A stretch of 64,000 bases of DNA from Heloderma charlesbogerti (GCA_026122225.1 JANEZZ010000986.1:496001-560000), one strand, 5' to 3'; shown: positions 31,377 through 42,430, counted from the stretch's first letter. Translations and numbers: made by a program. The notes: a model not told the origin generated them from the sequence alone.

Positions 31377-32040
31377 AGGCATTCTCGATGGCTGCCCCTC
31401 AAACATGAAATACTTCTTTTTGTGTGTGCAAAAACTTGAGTCAGGAAGGTGCATAAAGATGATCGTATAATAAATCTGCACCCAATATGTACTAAAATTC
31501 ATCTTGCCCCACTTGGCAGGATGATGCAGATAACCAAGATACCTTGGACCTTGGGCATGGTCATTTATATAAATCTGGGTGTCTTTTGTAAGCTGTTTGC
31601 TAAATTGAGCAGCTTTTGGTGACTAAGGCCAGGAAAGGTTCAGTTGAAGATAAGAATGGTCAATTATTATAACAGGGGTTGAATTAAATTAAATTCTGGT
31701 ACCTTACCTGATCTCTTGGGCTGGAGTAGGGTGGGGTGGTTATAAATCAAATAAATAAGTATACATACAGATACATACTGTATGTATCTAATCCAATATT
31801 GGTTGGAGAGATTGTTCAGTTTGGACGTAAAAAGAAAGGGTGAAGTAGGAATCTAGTACAGTAGCTATTTTTTTAGATCTCTTGTTTTCAACAAGTTGAT
31901 GTTCTGTCCATAGGGAACACAGAGTATTTACCTCTGTGTCCTGGGGCTGTGGGAGGTGCTGAGCTGACAATCTCTAATTCTACCACCTTCAATTGCTGCC
32001 TTTCTATCCATGGAAGCTTTGGCCAGGCCAGCTACTTCAT
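31377..32040. other. unassigned DNA
   Basis: No gene or named repeat recognised. Confidence 0.45.
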
Positions 32041-32219
32041 CAGCTGGGGCCGATCTACATTGCGCCCGCCTTCGCAATGAATTTGGTGTCCCGTCGGGTT
32101 CAACGCTCTCTCATAAAAACATGATTATTCACACTCACCCATTTTCCCTGTTGCAGTGCTTCATCGAATGCGCAAGTTCGGGTCACACTCGATCGCTGTG
32201 CTGTTTTCCTGTGCATGCT

Positions 32220-32292
32220 TGTCTGATGATCTAGGATGCTAAGCGGGGTCGGCCCTGGTCAGTAGTTGGATGGGCGACTGCCTGGGAATCAG
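32220..32292 (+). pseudogene. 5S rRNA-derived left arm
   Basis: TGCTAAGCGGGGTCGG and GTCAGTAGTTGGATGGGCGA, then CTGCCTGGGAAT, correspond to box A, intermediate element and box C of vertebrate 5S with few mismatches. The 5' part of 5S is missing. Confidence 0.8.
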
Positions 32293-32661
32293 GCTTCCTG
32301 CACTGAGCAGGGGATCATTGTATCCCTTCAAATGAGATTAAGTTTTACCCCTCCTATCCCCCGCTCCGGATGTTTTTTTTTAAATTAAGGCGTTATCCTC
32401 GCAGAATCGGGGCTTCTCTGCAATGTTTTTTTTTTCTAATTGAGGCATGATCTTCGAAGCTTTGAAGTTGTGAAGCTTCACAACTTTGAAGCTTTGAAGA
32501 GCATGCCTCAATTAGAAAAAAAAAACCATCGTGGAGAAGCCCCAATTCTGCAAGGATAATGCCTTAATTATAAAAAAAACATCCGGAGCGGGGGATAGGA
32601 GGGGGTAAAACTTAATCTCATTTGAAGGGATACAATGACCCCCTGCTCACTGCAGGAAGCC

Positions 32662-32732
32662 TGATTCCCAGGCGGTTTCCCATCCAAGCAGTGACCGGGA
32701 CCAACCCTGCTTAGCTTCCATGATCAGACAAG
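32662..32732 (-). pseudogene. 5S rRNA-derived right arm
   Basis: Inverted counterpart of 32220-32292. On the minus strand it reads GAAGCTAAGCAGGGTTGG then CACTGCTTGGATGGGAAACC. Confidence 0.8.
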
Positions 32733-33089
32733 CCTACGCACATCCAGCCCTTGGCTTGTTGCTGAGGAAATGGGGGCTGCTGAGGAAGCTATGTGATCAT
32801 TAGCTGGAAGAAGACATGGGGCCGTCGAGAGCTGTGATTGGACAGGAGGGAAATACAAACACCGCCACATATGGACAGGCGGGGGAGGGGAGTACGACTG
32901 GATATGGTAGTGAAGGCGGAAAATCAGAGCACATTAAGGGGAAATACCGGGATATTAGGGTATTGAAAGCGGGAGCACAGAAGTGGGAAATTCCGGTTCT
33001 AATTCGAGGTGGCTACTGCGTAGTGTGAAAGGTGGGTGGTGAAACCTCATTGGAAGTGAAAAAAGGCGGTAAGTGTAGATCCAGCCCTG

Positions 33090-34079
33090 GAAGAAAGGGA
33101 AAAATAAATAGGACTGGATTCTAGGTAAGTCTTCAGGAAAAGCATTTTCCAGTCATTAAGACTCATTAAGTTTCTTTTGTCCAAGTCCCTATCCACTCAT
33201 TTCACTGTGATCAAGAAGGCCAAACTTATAACAATATGATTAACTGTTGTCATGTAGTTTGCTAACAATATACTTCTTAGGCCATTCAATACACACTGGA
33301 TGTTTCAAAATTTTAATTTTTTAAAAAAGCATGATAGAGATAAGGGCCGACAGAACATCATTACATTGTAATTTTTTAAAAACCATAATTTTTGTTGTTT
33401 TGCAGCTACTTATGATAAATCTAACCTAACGGATAATGTAAAGCAGGATATATCTATCTATATAGCAGATACAATGAGGCTAAACAGCTGAGCTAGTGGT
33501 TGATTATTTCAACACACACCCACACCCCATTTCATCATGAGCATAAGTCCTGGATATTATGGCTACTTGTTCTGAGATTTATCTAGGAAGGATACAAAAT
33601 TTAACAGAAGCAGAAATATCTTAGGATATAGTGTTACAAAACATATTTCCTCTCCCCATTATTCTTCATGGCTGTGTTGACATGGGCATAAGCAAACAAT
33701 TAGGCACTCAGGAGTTATTCAGAAGTGTGGATTTTACATCTTTTTGAAGAACATAAATAACTCCCTCCATATCTCCAGTAGAGGGATCACATTCAGAGAC
33801 GTCATGGTGGATAGCTCAGATTCTTGGTTGTGTTCCTTCAGCAGAAGTGAAGGAATGGAGAAAGGAGGCCAGTGGTCTTTATTCCTGTATTGTTCTTCCT
33901 GAAAGAGGAGGAGTGATTACTTATATTCCTTTCCCACTTCCAGTGTGAACAATACAGGAATTTAAAATGTCAAATGCTAAAGTGTTAGTGTTCACATAAT
34001 TATCTTTGTATTCTTGATAAGTTGCAGAAAAAAGAAGACATTTGCTTGCTCTTATGGTTGATTCAAATGTGTCATCTCT
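33090..34079. other. unassigned DNA
   Basis: No gene or named repeat recognised. Confidence 0.45.
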
Positions 34080-34329
34080 GTGTTACAGGCCCATGTTATT
34101 TACAAGGAAATTAAAGGTAAGAATTATTTAGAGCATTAAACATTAGAGCAGGAATAGACAATCTTTTTTAGGTCTGTGGGCACATTTGGTAATTTAAGCA
34201 GTTGTCCTGGGAACCACTACAAAATGACTGCCATGGGAGGTGTGGCTAGTTACAAAGGACAAATAACCTCTCCAAAAGCCCGAGTACAAGGCAGATGTGG
34301 GTCTGTGTTACAGGCCCACGTTATTTACA
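34080..34329. repeat. 23-bp direct repeats bounding about 200 bp
   Basis: TGTTACAGGCCCATGTTATT (plus TAC) at about 34081-34102 recurs at about 34307-34329 with one mismatch. The segment between shows no recognised identity. It may be an insertion with a long target duplication. Confidence 0.5.
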
Positions 34330-34509
34330 GGGCCATGCTATTTACACTAAACAACCAACAGTTTTCAGCACCAACAGAAACCTATTTCACAGAAGGCAAA
34401 CTTTTTTTTTTAATCCCCACTCCCCTCTTCCAGTCAATATATTTCCCCTATCTCTTTCTCTCTCTCACTCTGGATCACCAGCCATGCAGTCTTTCAATCC
34501 CACCCCCCC

Positions 34510-34551
<42 letters not shown>

Positions 34552-34919
34552 TCCTAATAATTTCTCTGAGCCCCACATGTGGCTCAGAGGCATTCATGGG
34601 AAATGAAGATGGTACCAGCTGGAAGACTTGACTTTGCTTGGAAGGGATCCCAGCTGCTGGTAAGAAAATGCCAACACAGTTGTGCAAGGGAGCATTACAT
34701 TGCCTGTCCCTGCATGAGAGCATAATGCCTATCATTAGGCAGAGTAAGGGAGCAGATGCTGGAGGTGGGGGGTGAAGAGCAGCAGCGAGGTGTCAGTCGA
34801 CAAAGCTATGTGTGCCATGCAGCCTGCCCTATGCCTCCTAAACTAGCCAGCTGACCTCAGGTGCCATGGAAGATGCTGTCCCACTGACAGTGTTGGTTTT
34901 ACCTCTACTGAGGCTTTGA
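34330..34919. other. unassigned DNA with (TC)n(AC)n tract
   Basis: Microsatellite at 34510-34551. Open frames of 103-151 codons run through it and encode repeats of Ser-Leu and Thr-His, so they are artefacts. Nothing else was recognised. Confidence 0.5.
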
Positions 34920-36275
34920 CCCTTAAAGGCTGTGGAAAATGTGGAAGTGGTTGTGGCATGGTAGTCTCTTCATGGCCTGAGTCCTCAGAGTCCAAGGATG
35001 GTAATGGAGCCTCCTCCTGACGGAGGAGCCTTGAGGAGGCTCCTGATGGAGCCTCCTCAAGACTCCCCCTGGGGTTCCTCTGGAGAACTGGGTTCTGGGG
35101 AGATATAAGCCTTGTGATGCCTTTCCATGGCTGAGTCTTCTACTGACTCTGGAGTTTCTTTTGAGGATGAGGAGTCAGAATCCAAGGTGCTGGTTGGGGG
35201 TGCTGGTTCATGACACTTGGGGGCCCTTGTTAGGGCCAAAAGGCAGTCTAAAAATAATTTGGGTGCTAGTCCATGACACCATCCCCCCCACTCAGGACTA
35301 TTCCCGATGGGGTCCTGGCTTGGTAGGGTGTTGGCAGTGAAAATGATGCACCAGTTGAGGAGCGTGGGCATCGGTTGCTGGTTGCCATGAGTGTCCTTCT
35401 GTTCCATAGCCTTTCTAGTCAATTAAGTACTGGAGTTGCTCTCATTGGAGCCAGGAATCCAGGATGCTCTGAACCTCATATTCTTCCTCCCTTTCTCTTT
35501 GGATTGGTGGTGGCAGTGTCTGATGTCTTTGTGGGAAAGCATCTGGGAGGGTAGGCATGTGTAACAAACAATGACATATGAAATAGATCTTGTTGGAAAG
35601 TTGGAAAGCCCCTGGGTTGATGATTTGAGTTACTGGAAAGGGGCTTAGGGAGTGATAGTCCAAGTTCCAGAATGGCTGTGTGGTTCAAAGATGTTTTGTC
35701 GATAATTATACACAGTTGCAAACCTGTAGTGTTTTCCCGATTGGTTTTTTTTTGTCAGCCTGAGTTTTATAGGCCTTTTTGACCTGATCCAGAAGTTCTT
35801 GGAAGTCAGTATAGATGGCTTGTAATTCTTCCACTAGATTGTCTACTGCTGGCATATTGGTGTGGGGTTAAGAGTCCGGAAAATATATGGGATAAAACCC
35901 ATAGCTAACAAAGAATTGTGTATTCTGAGGGGATGCGTGGACTGCACTATTATAAGCAAATTCTGCAGTACTCATTAAGGCTGCCCAGTTATCCTGATGA
36001 TAGATAGTATAGCACCTTAGGTATTGCTCCGAGGTTTTGTTGGTGTGTTCAGTCTGCCTGCTTGTGGATGATATGTGGATGAAAGGATGAAATCCAATCC
36101 CAATACCCAAAGCATTTTCTTCCAAAATCTGGTGATGAACTGGATTTGCCCAGTCAGTAATGATGTCATTAGGGAGGCTATGGAACCAGAAAACATGCTG
36201 AAGAAATTAGTGGGCTGTCTCTTGTGATGTGAGGACAAGGAACAAAGTAGGCCACCTTGCTGAAGGCACGATGGT
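34920..36275 (-). mobile_element. Ty3/gypsy retroelement remnant (chromovirus-like)
   Basis: The minus strand carries the C-terminal half of integrase, a decayed chromodomain and then LTR-like sequence, as in the 3' part of a Ty3/gypsy element. A candidate 3' LTR begins near 35281 on the minus strand (TGTCATGGACTAGCACC). It contains a Ser/Glu-rich frame at 35230-35057 and a perfect hairpin TTGAGGAGGCTCC/GGAGCCTCCTCAA at 35031-35060. The right part of integrase abuts a second LTR-like piece at 36276. It is too decayed to be active. Confidence 0.65.
35340..36270 (-). pseudogene. Ty3/gypsy integrase and chromodomain relic
   Basis: From 36270 downwards, FSKVAYFVPCPHITR corresponds to the DRFSKxAHFxP region. 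After that come ITDWANPV-like and LGIGIGFHPFIHISS (the LG..FHPSTHPQ region). RQTEHTNKTSEQYLR holds the third catalytic acidic residue (Glu), and DNWAALMSTAEFAYNSAVH follows. Farther on, YEVQSILDSWLQ and QLQYLID*KGYG fit the start of a chromodomain with an internal stop. Frameshifts and stops separate the parts, and the N-terminal zinc finger and earlier pol are missing. Confidence 0.68.
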
Positions 36276-36430
36276 TCATGGTGCTGGTCCATGACACTTG
36301 GGGGGCCCTTTTTAGGTCCAAAAGGCAGTCTGGAAATAATTTTATAAAGAAAATAAAGACAACCCTAAAACTGGTGTCTGACTCTTTTAGCAGCAAAAAT
36401 GTATATTTATTCCTTAAGGTCTTTCAGAAA
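36276..36430 (-). mobile_element. LTR-like gypsy fragment
   Basis: GGTCCATGACACTTGGGGGG, CCAAAAGGCAGTCTGGAAAT match 35205-35265 (TTCATGACACTTGGGGGCCC, CCAAAAGGCAGTCTAAAAAT) in the same orientation. On the minus strand AATAAATATACA near 36403 could be a polyA signal. It adjoins integrase directly, which indicates a deletion or nested insertion. Confidence 0.5.
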
Positions 36431-36627
36431 AAAGGATAAGAAAAAGGGAGGTTGGTACTGAATGCTGTATAATATTAACAGAATTAGCTAGTGTATTCAG
36501 AGCTTGCTGAATTCTGAGGTCTGAGTTGATTTGGACAGTGTGCGGCCTCATACCATTGTATGAGGGGCAGATTGACAAGGTTAGCCCCCTGGTGAAAATA
36601 CAATGCCTCACTCCTTCTCCCTCTCTC
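36431..36627. other. unassigned, possibly gypsy-derived
   Basis: No motif recognised between the LTR-like fragment and the hAT-like element. Confidence 0.35.
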
Positions 36628-36635
36628 ACTGCCAC
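36628..36635. repeat. target-site duplication ACTGCCAC, left
   Basis: Exact match to 37047-37054. Confidence 0.88.
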
Positions 36636-37046
36636 TAGGGATGAGTGAGAAATTCATTGGGTTCAGATTTTAATGTGAATTTACCCAATTTGTGCCTCTT
36701 GGAATCAGATGCAGGCCCAAACACAATTTGCAATCAGAAATCCATGGATTTCCGGCTTTACAATGTATTCCACAAAATAAAAAAAAACTGTTTCCCAACA
36801 TGCACACATTTTTTAAATGTGAAAGGAAAGCCATGGGCTTTCAATAGTTTTGTTCAAACTATTTAGTCGATGGGTGCATGCATATAAAGATCCATATGAC
36901 TTGCATTTGGGAAATGCACACAAAAATACATATGACTTTCTGCCGGGGGTGGGGGGGAGCTCGTCCAGAACCAGGATAGAACAAACTGAGCAGTGGAAAA
37001 CTGAGAACTTGAAAGAGACTGAGTTTAAAAGATTCACCAGTACCTA
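36636..37046. mobile_element. older hAT-like element, TAGGGATG-type ends
   Basis: 411 bp from TAGGGATGAGTGAGAAATTC to CACCAGTACCTA with a perfect 8-bp duplication ACTGCCAC. The interior is A/T-rich, unlike the GC-rich hairpin family, but the ends are of the same class. Similar interiors occur at 6480-6730, 23607-23900 and 50795-51382. No coding. Confidence 0.82.
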
Positions 37047-37054
37047 ACTGCCAC
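37047..37054. repeat. target-site duplication ACTGCCAC, right
   Basis: Exact match to 36628-36635. The sequence 37039-37089, which spans this site, is also the source of an inverted copy at 40082-40132. Confidence 0.88.
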
Positions 37055-38299
37055 ACAGTCTCTGTGATTAGTGAAGCATTGGCCTCAATCTCTGAGGCGA
37101 GGGGGTTCACTCATACTCCATTCCTCCTGTCACACTCAGCTCAGGTGATAGAGAGGGAATCCTTCTTGGCTACTGCCAAATTGCCTTTATAGGCCTGCTG
37201 GCAGTCAGAACAGCTTTCTAACCTCTCTCCTCTCCTCTCCTCTCCCCCCGCCCCGTCCCCGTCCCACAATATGTGCAGGCCCTGTTGGCTCTGGAGCTGC
37301 ATCTCTGTTGCCATGGCAATACAACCACACATTGGCTTTCTCTGGCAGTGTTGCCTGGGCAGGTAGGCCGCCAAGGTGATTCTCCTTGTGGCTTTCTTGC
37401 AGTGCTGCTATGGATCCTGAAAGCACATTCCAGCTTGCCTTGTTTCAGGGGGTTCAGAGTCAGAAGAGACCCCTGGATACATAGCACAATCACAGACAGT
37501 GCTAAAGACTATTTCCTTTCCTTTCTTCATATGTACATTTGTAAACAAACACAGGTTTACATAGAATATCACCTGCTCTGCACTCCAACGGAAAACTGAG
37601 GTTGCTCTCAAATGGCTCACCACTCAGAGAAGAAGTAGCAAAGCAGCTAGGAAAGAACAGGATACGTGTGAAACATCTGGTGCATCATTGTTAGGAAACA
37701 AATACTCTATAATGGTTCTGATGCAGCTGGAAATTCTTCATCCACATTCTTTTTCTCTTTCCTCTGGACTGAGGAAATAAAGTTCTGACAATGTAAGAAT
37801 GCATCAAGTTTGAAATTAAAATGTGCTCTGAGAAAAATGATGCCATCATGCAGGCAGGGAAAAAAGCCTCTGATCAAAGATAATTCCATAATATTAATTT
37901 ATTGGATAACCCTGTGTTAGTTCTGTTATGAATAGCTGGCTCACAAAACATACTTTTGTTCCAACCTGATGCCTGGGATCTGATGTTTGATAATGTGTAT
38001 TATCCTTTGAAATGTAACCATTATTCTGTGTTATCATCATATTTATACGGGTGTCATGTTGTACACTGATGCAATACAGACTAATATAAGCAAACACACA
38101 TTGTATGTAGGAACATATATTATTAGTTCTTACCTTGAGAAAATAGCAATTTGATAGCAATTATCTTATCTAAATTACTGTTTCAATTTTAGAAGGCCAG
38201 AGCATATGGGAAATGTGTGTGTGTGTGTGTTTTAATTCTACTAATAGTTCACAAACACATCATATTAAATGCACAGCTCTATGTAAAATAATCTACAGA
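37055..38299. other. unassigned DNA
   Basis: No gene recognised. 37215-37260 has a (CTCTC)n/C-rich tract and 38213-38231 a (TG)n tract. Open frames of 71-108 codons here have no known domain. Confidence 0.45.
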
Positions 38300-38311
38300 A
38301 AACCTCTGGGA
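38300..38311. repeat. target-site duplication AAACCTCTGGGA, left
   Basis: Exact match to 42452-42463 at the other end of the BovB element. Confidence 0.88.
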
Positions 38312-38629
38312 CCCCTTCATGGATCACTGCCTTGTTGTGCTGAAGGGGCTTACATAACTCAGTGAAGCCATACGCTATACCGTGCAGGGCCACACAAGAC
38401 GGACAGGTCATGGCGGAGATTTCTGACAAAATGTGGTCCACTGGAGAAGGAAATGGCAACCCACTCCAGTATTCTTGCCAAGAAAACCCCATGGAACGTA
38501 TCACAAGGCTAAAAGTTATGATGCCGGAAGATGAGCCCCTCAGGTCGGAAGGTGTCCAATATACTACTGGGGAAGAGCAGAGGGTATTTCCAAGTAGCGC
38601 CAGAAAGAGTGAAAATCCGATGCTGTAAA

Positions 38630-39413
38630 GAACAATATTGTTTAGGAACCTGGAATGTAAGATCAATGAATCAAGGTAAGCTGGAGGTGGTCAAACATGA
38701 GATGGCAAGATGGAACATCGACATCTTGGGAATCAGCTAACTAAAATGGACAGGCATGGGCGAATCATATCTACTACTGTGGGCAAGAATCCCTGAGAAG
38801 AAATGGCGAAGCACTCATAGTCAACAAAAGGGTGGGAAAAGCAGTCCTGGGGTACAATCTCAAAAATGATAGAATGATCTCAGTACGAATCCAAGGCAAA
38901 CCATTCAACATCACAGTAATTCAACTCTATGCCCCAACCACTGATGCCGAAGAAGCTGAGGTTGATCGGTTCTATGAAGACCTACAACACCTTCTAGAAC
39001 TAACACCAAAAAAAGATGTCCTCTTCATCACAGAGGATTGGAATGCTAAAGTAGGAAGTCAAGAAATCACTGGGATAACAGGCAAGCATGGCCTTGGTGT
39101 ACAAAATGAAGCAGGACAAAGGCTAACAGAGTTTTGTCAAGAGAACACGCTGATCATAGCAAACACTCTTTTCCAACAGCACAAGAGGCGGCTCTACACA
39201 TGGACATCACCAGGTGGTCAATATCGAAATCAGATTGATTATGTCCTTTGCAGCCAAAGATGGAGAAGCTCTATACAGTCAGGAAAAACAAGACCTGGAG
39301 CTGACTGTGGCTCAGATCATGAGCTTGTTGCAAAATTTCGGCTTAAATTGAAGAATGTAGGGAAAACCACTAAACCATTCAGGTATGACCTAAATCATAT
39401 CCCTTATGAATAT
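38630..39413 (+). pseudogene. BovB endonuclease (APE-like) domain, disrupted
   Basis: Encodes the N-terminal apurinic-like endonuclease that nicks target DNA for reverse transcription. Visible motifs are LGTWNVRSMNQGKLEVVKHE (38642 on), FNITVIQLYAPT (38909-38944), LFITEDWNAKVGS (about 39023-39060, with Glu in place of the usual Gly/Asp) and DCGSDHELV (about 39304-39330), which retains the SDH motif. A stop at 38740 and a frame change precede 38832. The downstream end is cut by the MITE at 39414. Confidence 0.9.
39406..39413. repeat. target-site duplication ATGAATAT, left
   Basis: Exact match to 40428-40435. Confidence 0.9.
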
Positions 39414-40081
39414 TAGGGATGTACGAAAGTCACTTACCTTTTCGAAGGGTGACATTCGTGGTGGGGGGGAGGTGCTCTGTCCCTCCCCCTGAAATTCTGG
39501 CCGGGGGGGAGTCGCACCGTCCCTCCCCCCCGAAATTCTGGCTGGGTGGAGGCGCTCCGTCCCTCCCCCCCCAAATTCTGGCCGGGGGGGGAGGCACTCT
39601 GTCCCTCTCCTCCCCGAATCCTGGTCGGCTGGCTCTGCAAATGGCAGCGGCCATAGCTGCCGCCGTTTGCGTCCCTGCAGTCAGCCGTGATAGGCTACAT
39701 AAATGTTTACATAGCCTATCACGGCTGATTTAAAAGAAAAAAAAAGCGCGTACAAATAATGGCGGTGCCCATGGGCGCCACTATTTGTGTTCCTTATTTT
39801 GGCACATCTTAGTCTATGTAAAATTTACATAGACTAAGACGGCGAAAATAAGGGGAACACAAATAGCGTAGCGTCTACGCTATTTGCGTTCCCCTTGTTT
39901 TCGCCGTCTTAGTCTACGTAAATGTTTACGTAGACTAAGTCGTGCCGAAATAAGGAACGCAGATGGCGGCGCCCATGGGCACCGCCACTTGCGTACGCGT
40001 GTTTTTTTTTCTTTTAAATCAGCCGTGATAGGCTACGTAAACATTTACGTAGCCTATTATGGTGTTTTTTAAAAATCTAGC

Positions 40082-40132
40082 ATTGAGGCCAATGCTTCAC
40101 TAATCACAGAGACTGTGTGGCAGTTAGGTACT
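40082..40132 (-). repeat. inverted copy of 37039-37089 (filler, part 1)
   Basis: 51 bp identical to the reverse complement of 37039-37089, starting ATTGAGGCCAATGCTTCACT. The match ends exactly at both sides. The source is single-copy-looking flank of the older hAT element 3 kb away. Confidence 0.92.
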
Positions 40133-40133
40133 A

Positions 40134-40168
40134 ATATGATTTAGGTCATACCTGAATGGTTTAGTGGT
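40134..40168 (-). repeat. inverted copy of 39366-39400 (filler, part 2)
   Basis: 35 bp identical to the reverse complement of BovB sequence 39366-39400, just outside this MITE, starting ATATGATTTAGGTCATACCT. One extra base (40133) separates it from part 1. Confidence 0.92.
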
Positions 40169-40427
40169 AAATCTTTATATAGCCTATCACGTTTGTTTTT
40201 TGTTTTTTTTTACTGGAAATGGCGGCGGCGGCAGCCGGTCAGAAGAGCAACCTCCGCAGCTGCCGCTGCTGAACCGCCACCACCAGGAAGATTCGCCCAA
40301 GTAAGTCCCGTCCCGGGGGGGGGGGGCCCGGGAGGGTGGCAGACCATTCCGCCACCAATTTTGGGGGGCCAAATGCGCTGGGATTCAGCCTCCCCGAGAT
40401 TTGTGGTGAAATTCTCTGACATCCCTA

Positions 40428-40435
40428 ATGAATAT
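40428..40435. repeat. target-site duplication ATGAATAT, right
   Basis: Exact match to 39406-39413. Confidence 0.9.
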
Positions 40436-42430
40436 ACAGTGGAGGTGAGGAATAGATTTAAGGGATTAGATAGACAGAGTGCCTGAGGAACTTTGGACGG
40501 AGGTCTGTAACATTGTTCAGGAGGCAGCAACTCAATCCATCCCAAAGAAAAAGAAATGCAAGAAACCAAAGTGGCTGTCTGAGGAGGCTTTACAAGTAGC
40601 TGAGGAAAGAAGGGAAGCAAAAAGCAAGGGAGGAAGGGGAAGATATATCCAATTGAATGCAGAGTTCCAGAGAATAGCAAGGAGAGACAAGAAGGCCTTC
40701 TTAAATGAACAATGCAAAGAAATCGAGGAAAACAATAGAATGGGAAAGACTAGAGATCTCTTCAAGAAAATCGGAGATCTCAAGGGAACGTTTTGTGCAA
40801 AGACGGGCATGATGAAGGACAAAGAAGGCAGGGACCTAACAGAAGCAGATGAGATGAAGAAGAGGTGGAAAGAATACACGGAAGAACTATACAGGAAAGA
40901 TCTGAATACCCTGATAGCCATGATAGTGCGGTCACTGAACTTGAGCCGGACATCCTAGAGAGTGAAGTCAAGTGGGCATTAGGAAGCATTACTAACAACA
41001 AAGCTAGTGGAGATGACAGTATTCCAACCGAGCTATTTAAATTCCTAAAAGATGATGCTGTTAAAGTATGCCAACAAATTTGGAACACTCAACAGTGGCC
41101 ACAAGACTAGAAAAGGTCAGTTTACATTCCAATTCCAAAGAAGGGCAATGCCAAAGAGTGTTTAAACTACAATTGCGCTCATTTCACATGCCAGCAAGGT
41201 TATGCTCAAAATCCTGCAAGGTAGGCTTCAGCAGTATGTGAACCGAGAACTACCGGAAGTACAACCTGAGTTCCGAAGAGGCAGAGGAAGTAGAGATCAA
41301 ATTGCCAACATTCACTGGATCATGGAGAAAGCAAGAGAATTCCAGAAAAATGTCTATTTCTGCTTCATTGACTACACTAAAGCCTTTGATTGTGTGGATC
41401 ACAACAAACTGTGGCAAATTCTGAAAGAGATGGGAGTACCAGACCACCTTACCTGTCTCCTGAGAAACCTGTACGAGGGTCAAGAAGCAACAGTAAGAAC
41501 CAGACGTGGAACAACCAATTGGTTCAAAATTGGGAAAGGAGTATGACAAGGCTGCATATTGTCGCCCTGCTTATTTAACTTATATGCAGAGTACATCATG
41601 AGAAACGTCGGGTTGGATGAATCACAGGTCGGAATTAATATTGCTGGGAGAATTATCAACAACCTCAGATACGCAGATGATAACACCCTAATGGCAGAAA
41701 GCAAAGAGGATCTAAAGAGCCTCTTGTTGAGGGTGAAAGTGGAGAGTGCAAAAGCTGGTTTGAAACTCAACATTACAAAAATGAAGATCATGGCATCTGG
41801 CCCCATCACTTCCTGGCATATAGAAGGGGAAGAAATGGAAGCAGTAACAGATTTTATTTTCTTGGGCTCCAAGATCACTGCAGACGATGGCTGTAGCCAT
41901 GAAATTAAAAGACGCTTGCTCCTTGGGAGGAAAGCTATGGCAAACCTAGACAGCCTAGTAAGAAGCAGAGACATCACCTTGCCGACAAAGGTCCGCATAA
42001 TCAAAGCTATGGTTTTCCCAGTAGTAATGTATGGCTGTGAGAGCTGGACTATAAGGAAGGCTGAGCGCCAAATAATTGATGCTTTCGAACTGTGATGCTG
42101 GAGAAGACTTTTACGAGTCCCCTGGACTGCAAGGAGGTCAAATCAGTCCATCCTAAAGGAAATCAACCCTGAGTGCTCATTGGAAGGACAGATACTGAAG
42201 CTGAAGCTCAAATATTTTGGCCACCTAATGCAAAGAGAAAACTCCCTGGAAAAGACCCTGATGCTGGGAAAGATTGAAGGCAAAAGGAGAAGGGGATGGC
42301 AGAGGATGAGATGGCTAGATAGCATCACCGATGCAATGAATATGAACTTGACCATGCCCCAGGAGAGAGCGGAGGACAGGAAGGCCTGGCATGCTATTGT
42401 CCATGGGGTCACAAAGAGTCGGACATGACT
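40436..42430 (+). pseudogene. BovB reverse transcriptase and C-terminal region, disrupted
   Basis: Continues the BovB pol after the MITE. 40479-40958 is the Lys-rich linker ending before VTELEPDILESEVKWALGSI. 41202-41546 has RGRGSRDQIANIHW and YTKAFDCVDHNKLW. 41559-42095 has SPCLFNLYAEYIMR and LRYADDNTLMAES with the catalytic YADD (about 41668-41680). The end reads WLDSITDAMNMNL and HGVTKSRT. Breaks: frameshift near 40925, TAG at 41108-41110, TGA at 41544-41546 and TGA at 42093-42095. It is not functional. Confidence 0.92.

Larger units (their letters stand above)
32041..33089. mobile_element. foldback element with two head-to-head 5S-derived arms
   Basis: The core 32222-32732 is a long palindrome centred near 32476 (GTGAAGCTTCAC). 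Each arm of about 255 bp runs from 5S-like sequence through a GGGGATAGGAGGGGGTAAAA/TTTTACCCCTCCTATCCCCC block and an AATTAAGGC.../...GCCTTAATT block to the centre. Outer flanks differ between arms. Termini CAGCTGGGGCCGATCTACA and CCAGGGCTGGATCTACAC (minus) are similar to each other and to the end at 1078. The outer octamers do not match, so a target duplication is not shown. No coding capacity. Confidence 0.68.
39414..40427 (-). mobile_element. hAT-like MITE (TAGGGATG family), copy 4, with filler DNA
   Basis: 1014 bp, ends TAGGGATGTACGAAAGTC and GACATCCCTA, with a perfect 8-bp duplication ATGAATAT inside BovB. Orientation is opposite to copies 2 and 3. It has the family hairpins (TAGGCTACATAAATGTTTAC near 39692, AAATAGCGTAGCGTCTACGC near 39860, TAGTCTACGTAAATGTTTAC near 39910). 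Outward donor-like sites are at 39432-39439 (minus, AAGGTAAGT) and 40299-40306 (AAGTAAGT). It is about 200 bp longer than copies 2 and 3. Part of the excess is the 87-bp filler at 40082-40168. Confidence 0.92.

Noticed and set aside
32220..32732. Functional 5S rRNA genes
   Set aside because: Only the 3' part of 5S is present, it is mirrored in a palindrome and joined to element sequence.
32041..33089. 8-bp target duplication for the 5S foldback element
   Set aside because: Flanking octamers TACTTCAT and GAAGAAAG do not match.
34176..34631. 151-codon frame
   Set aside because: Runs through a (TC)n(AC)n microsatellite that encodes simple Ser-Leu and Thr-His repeats.
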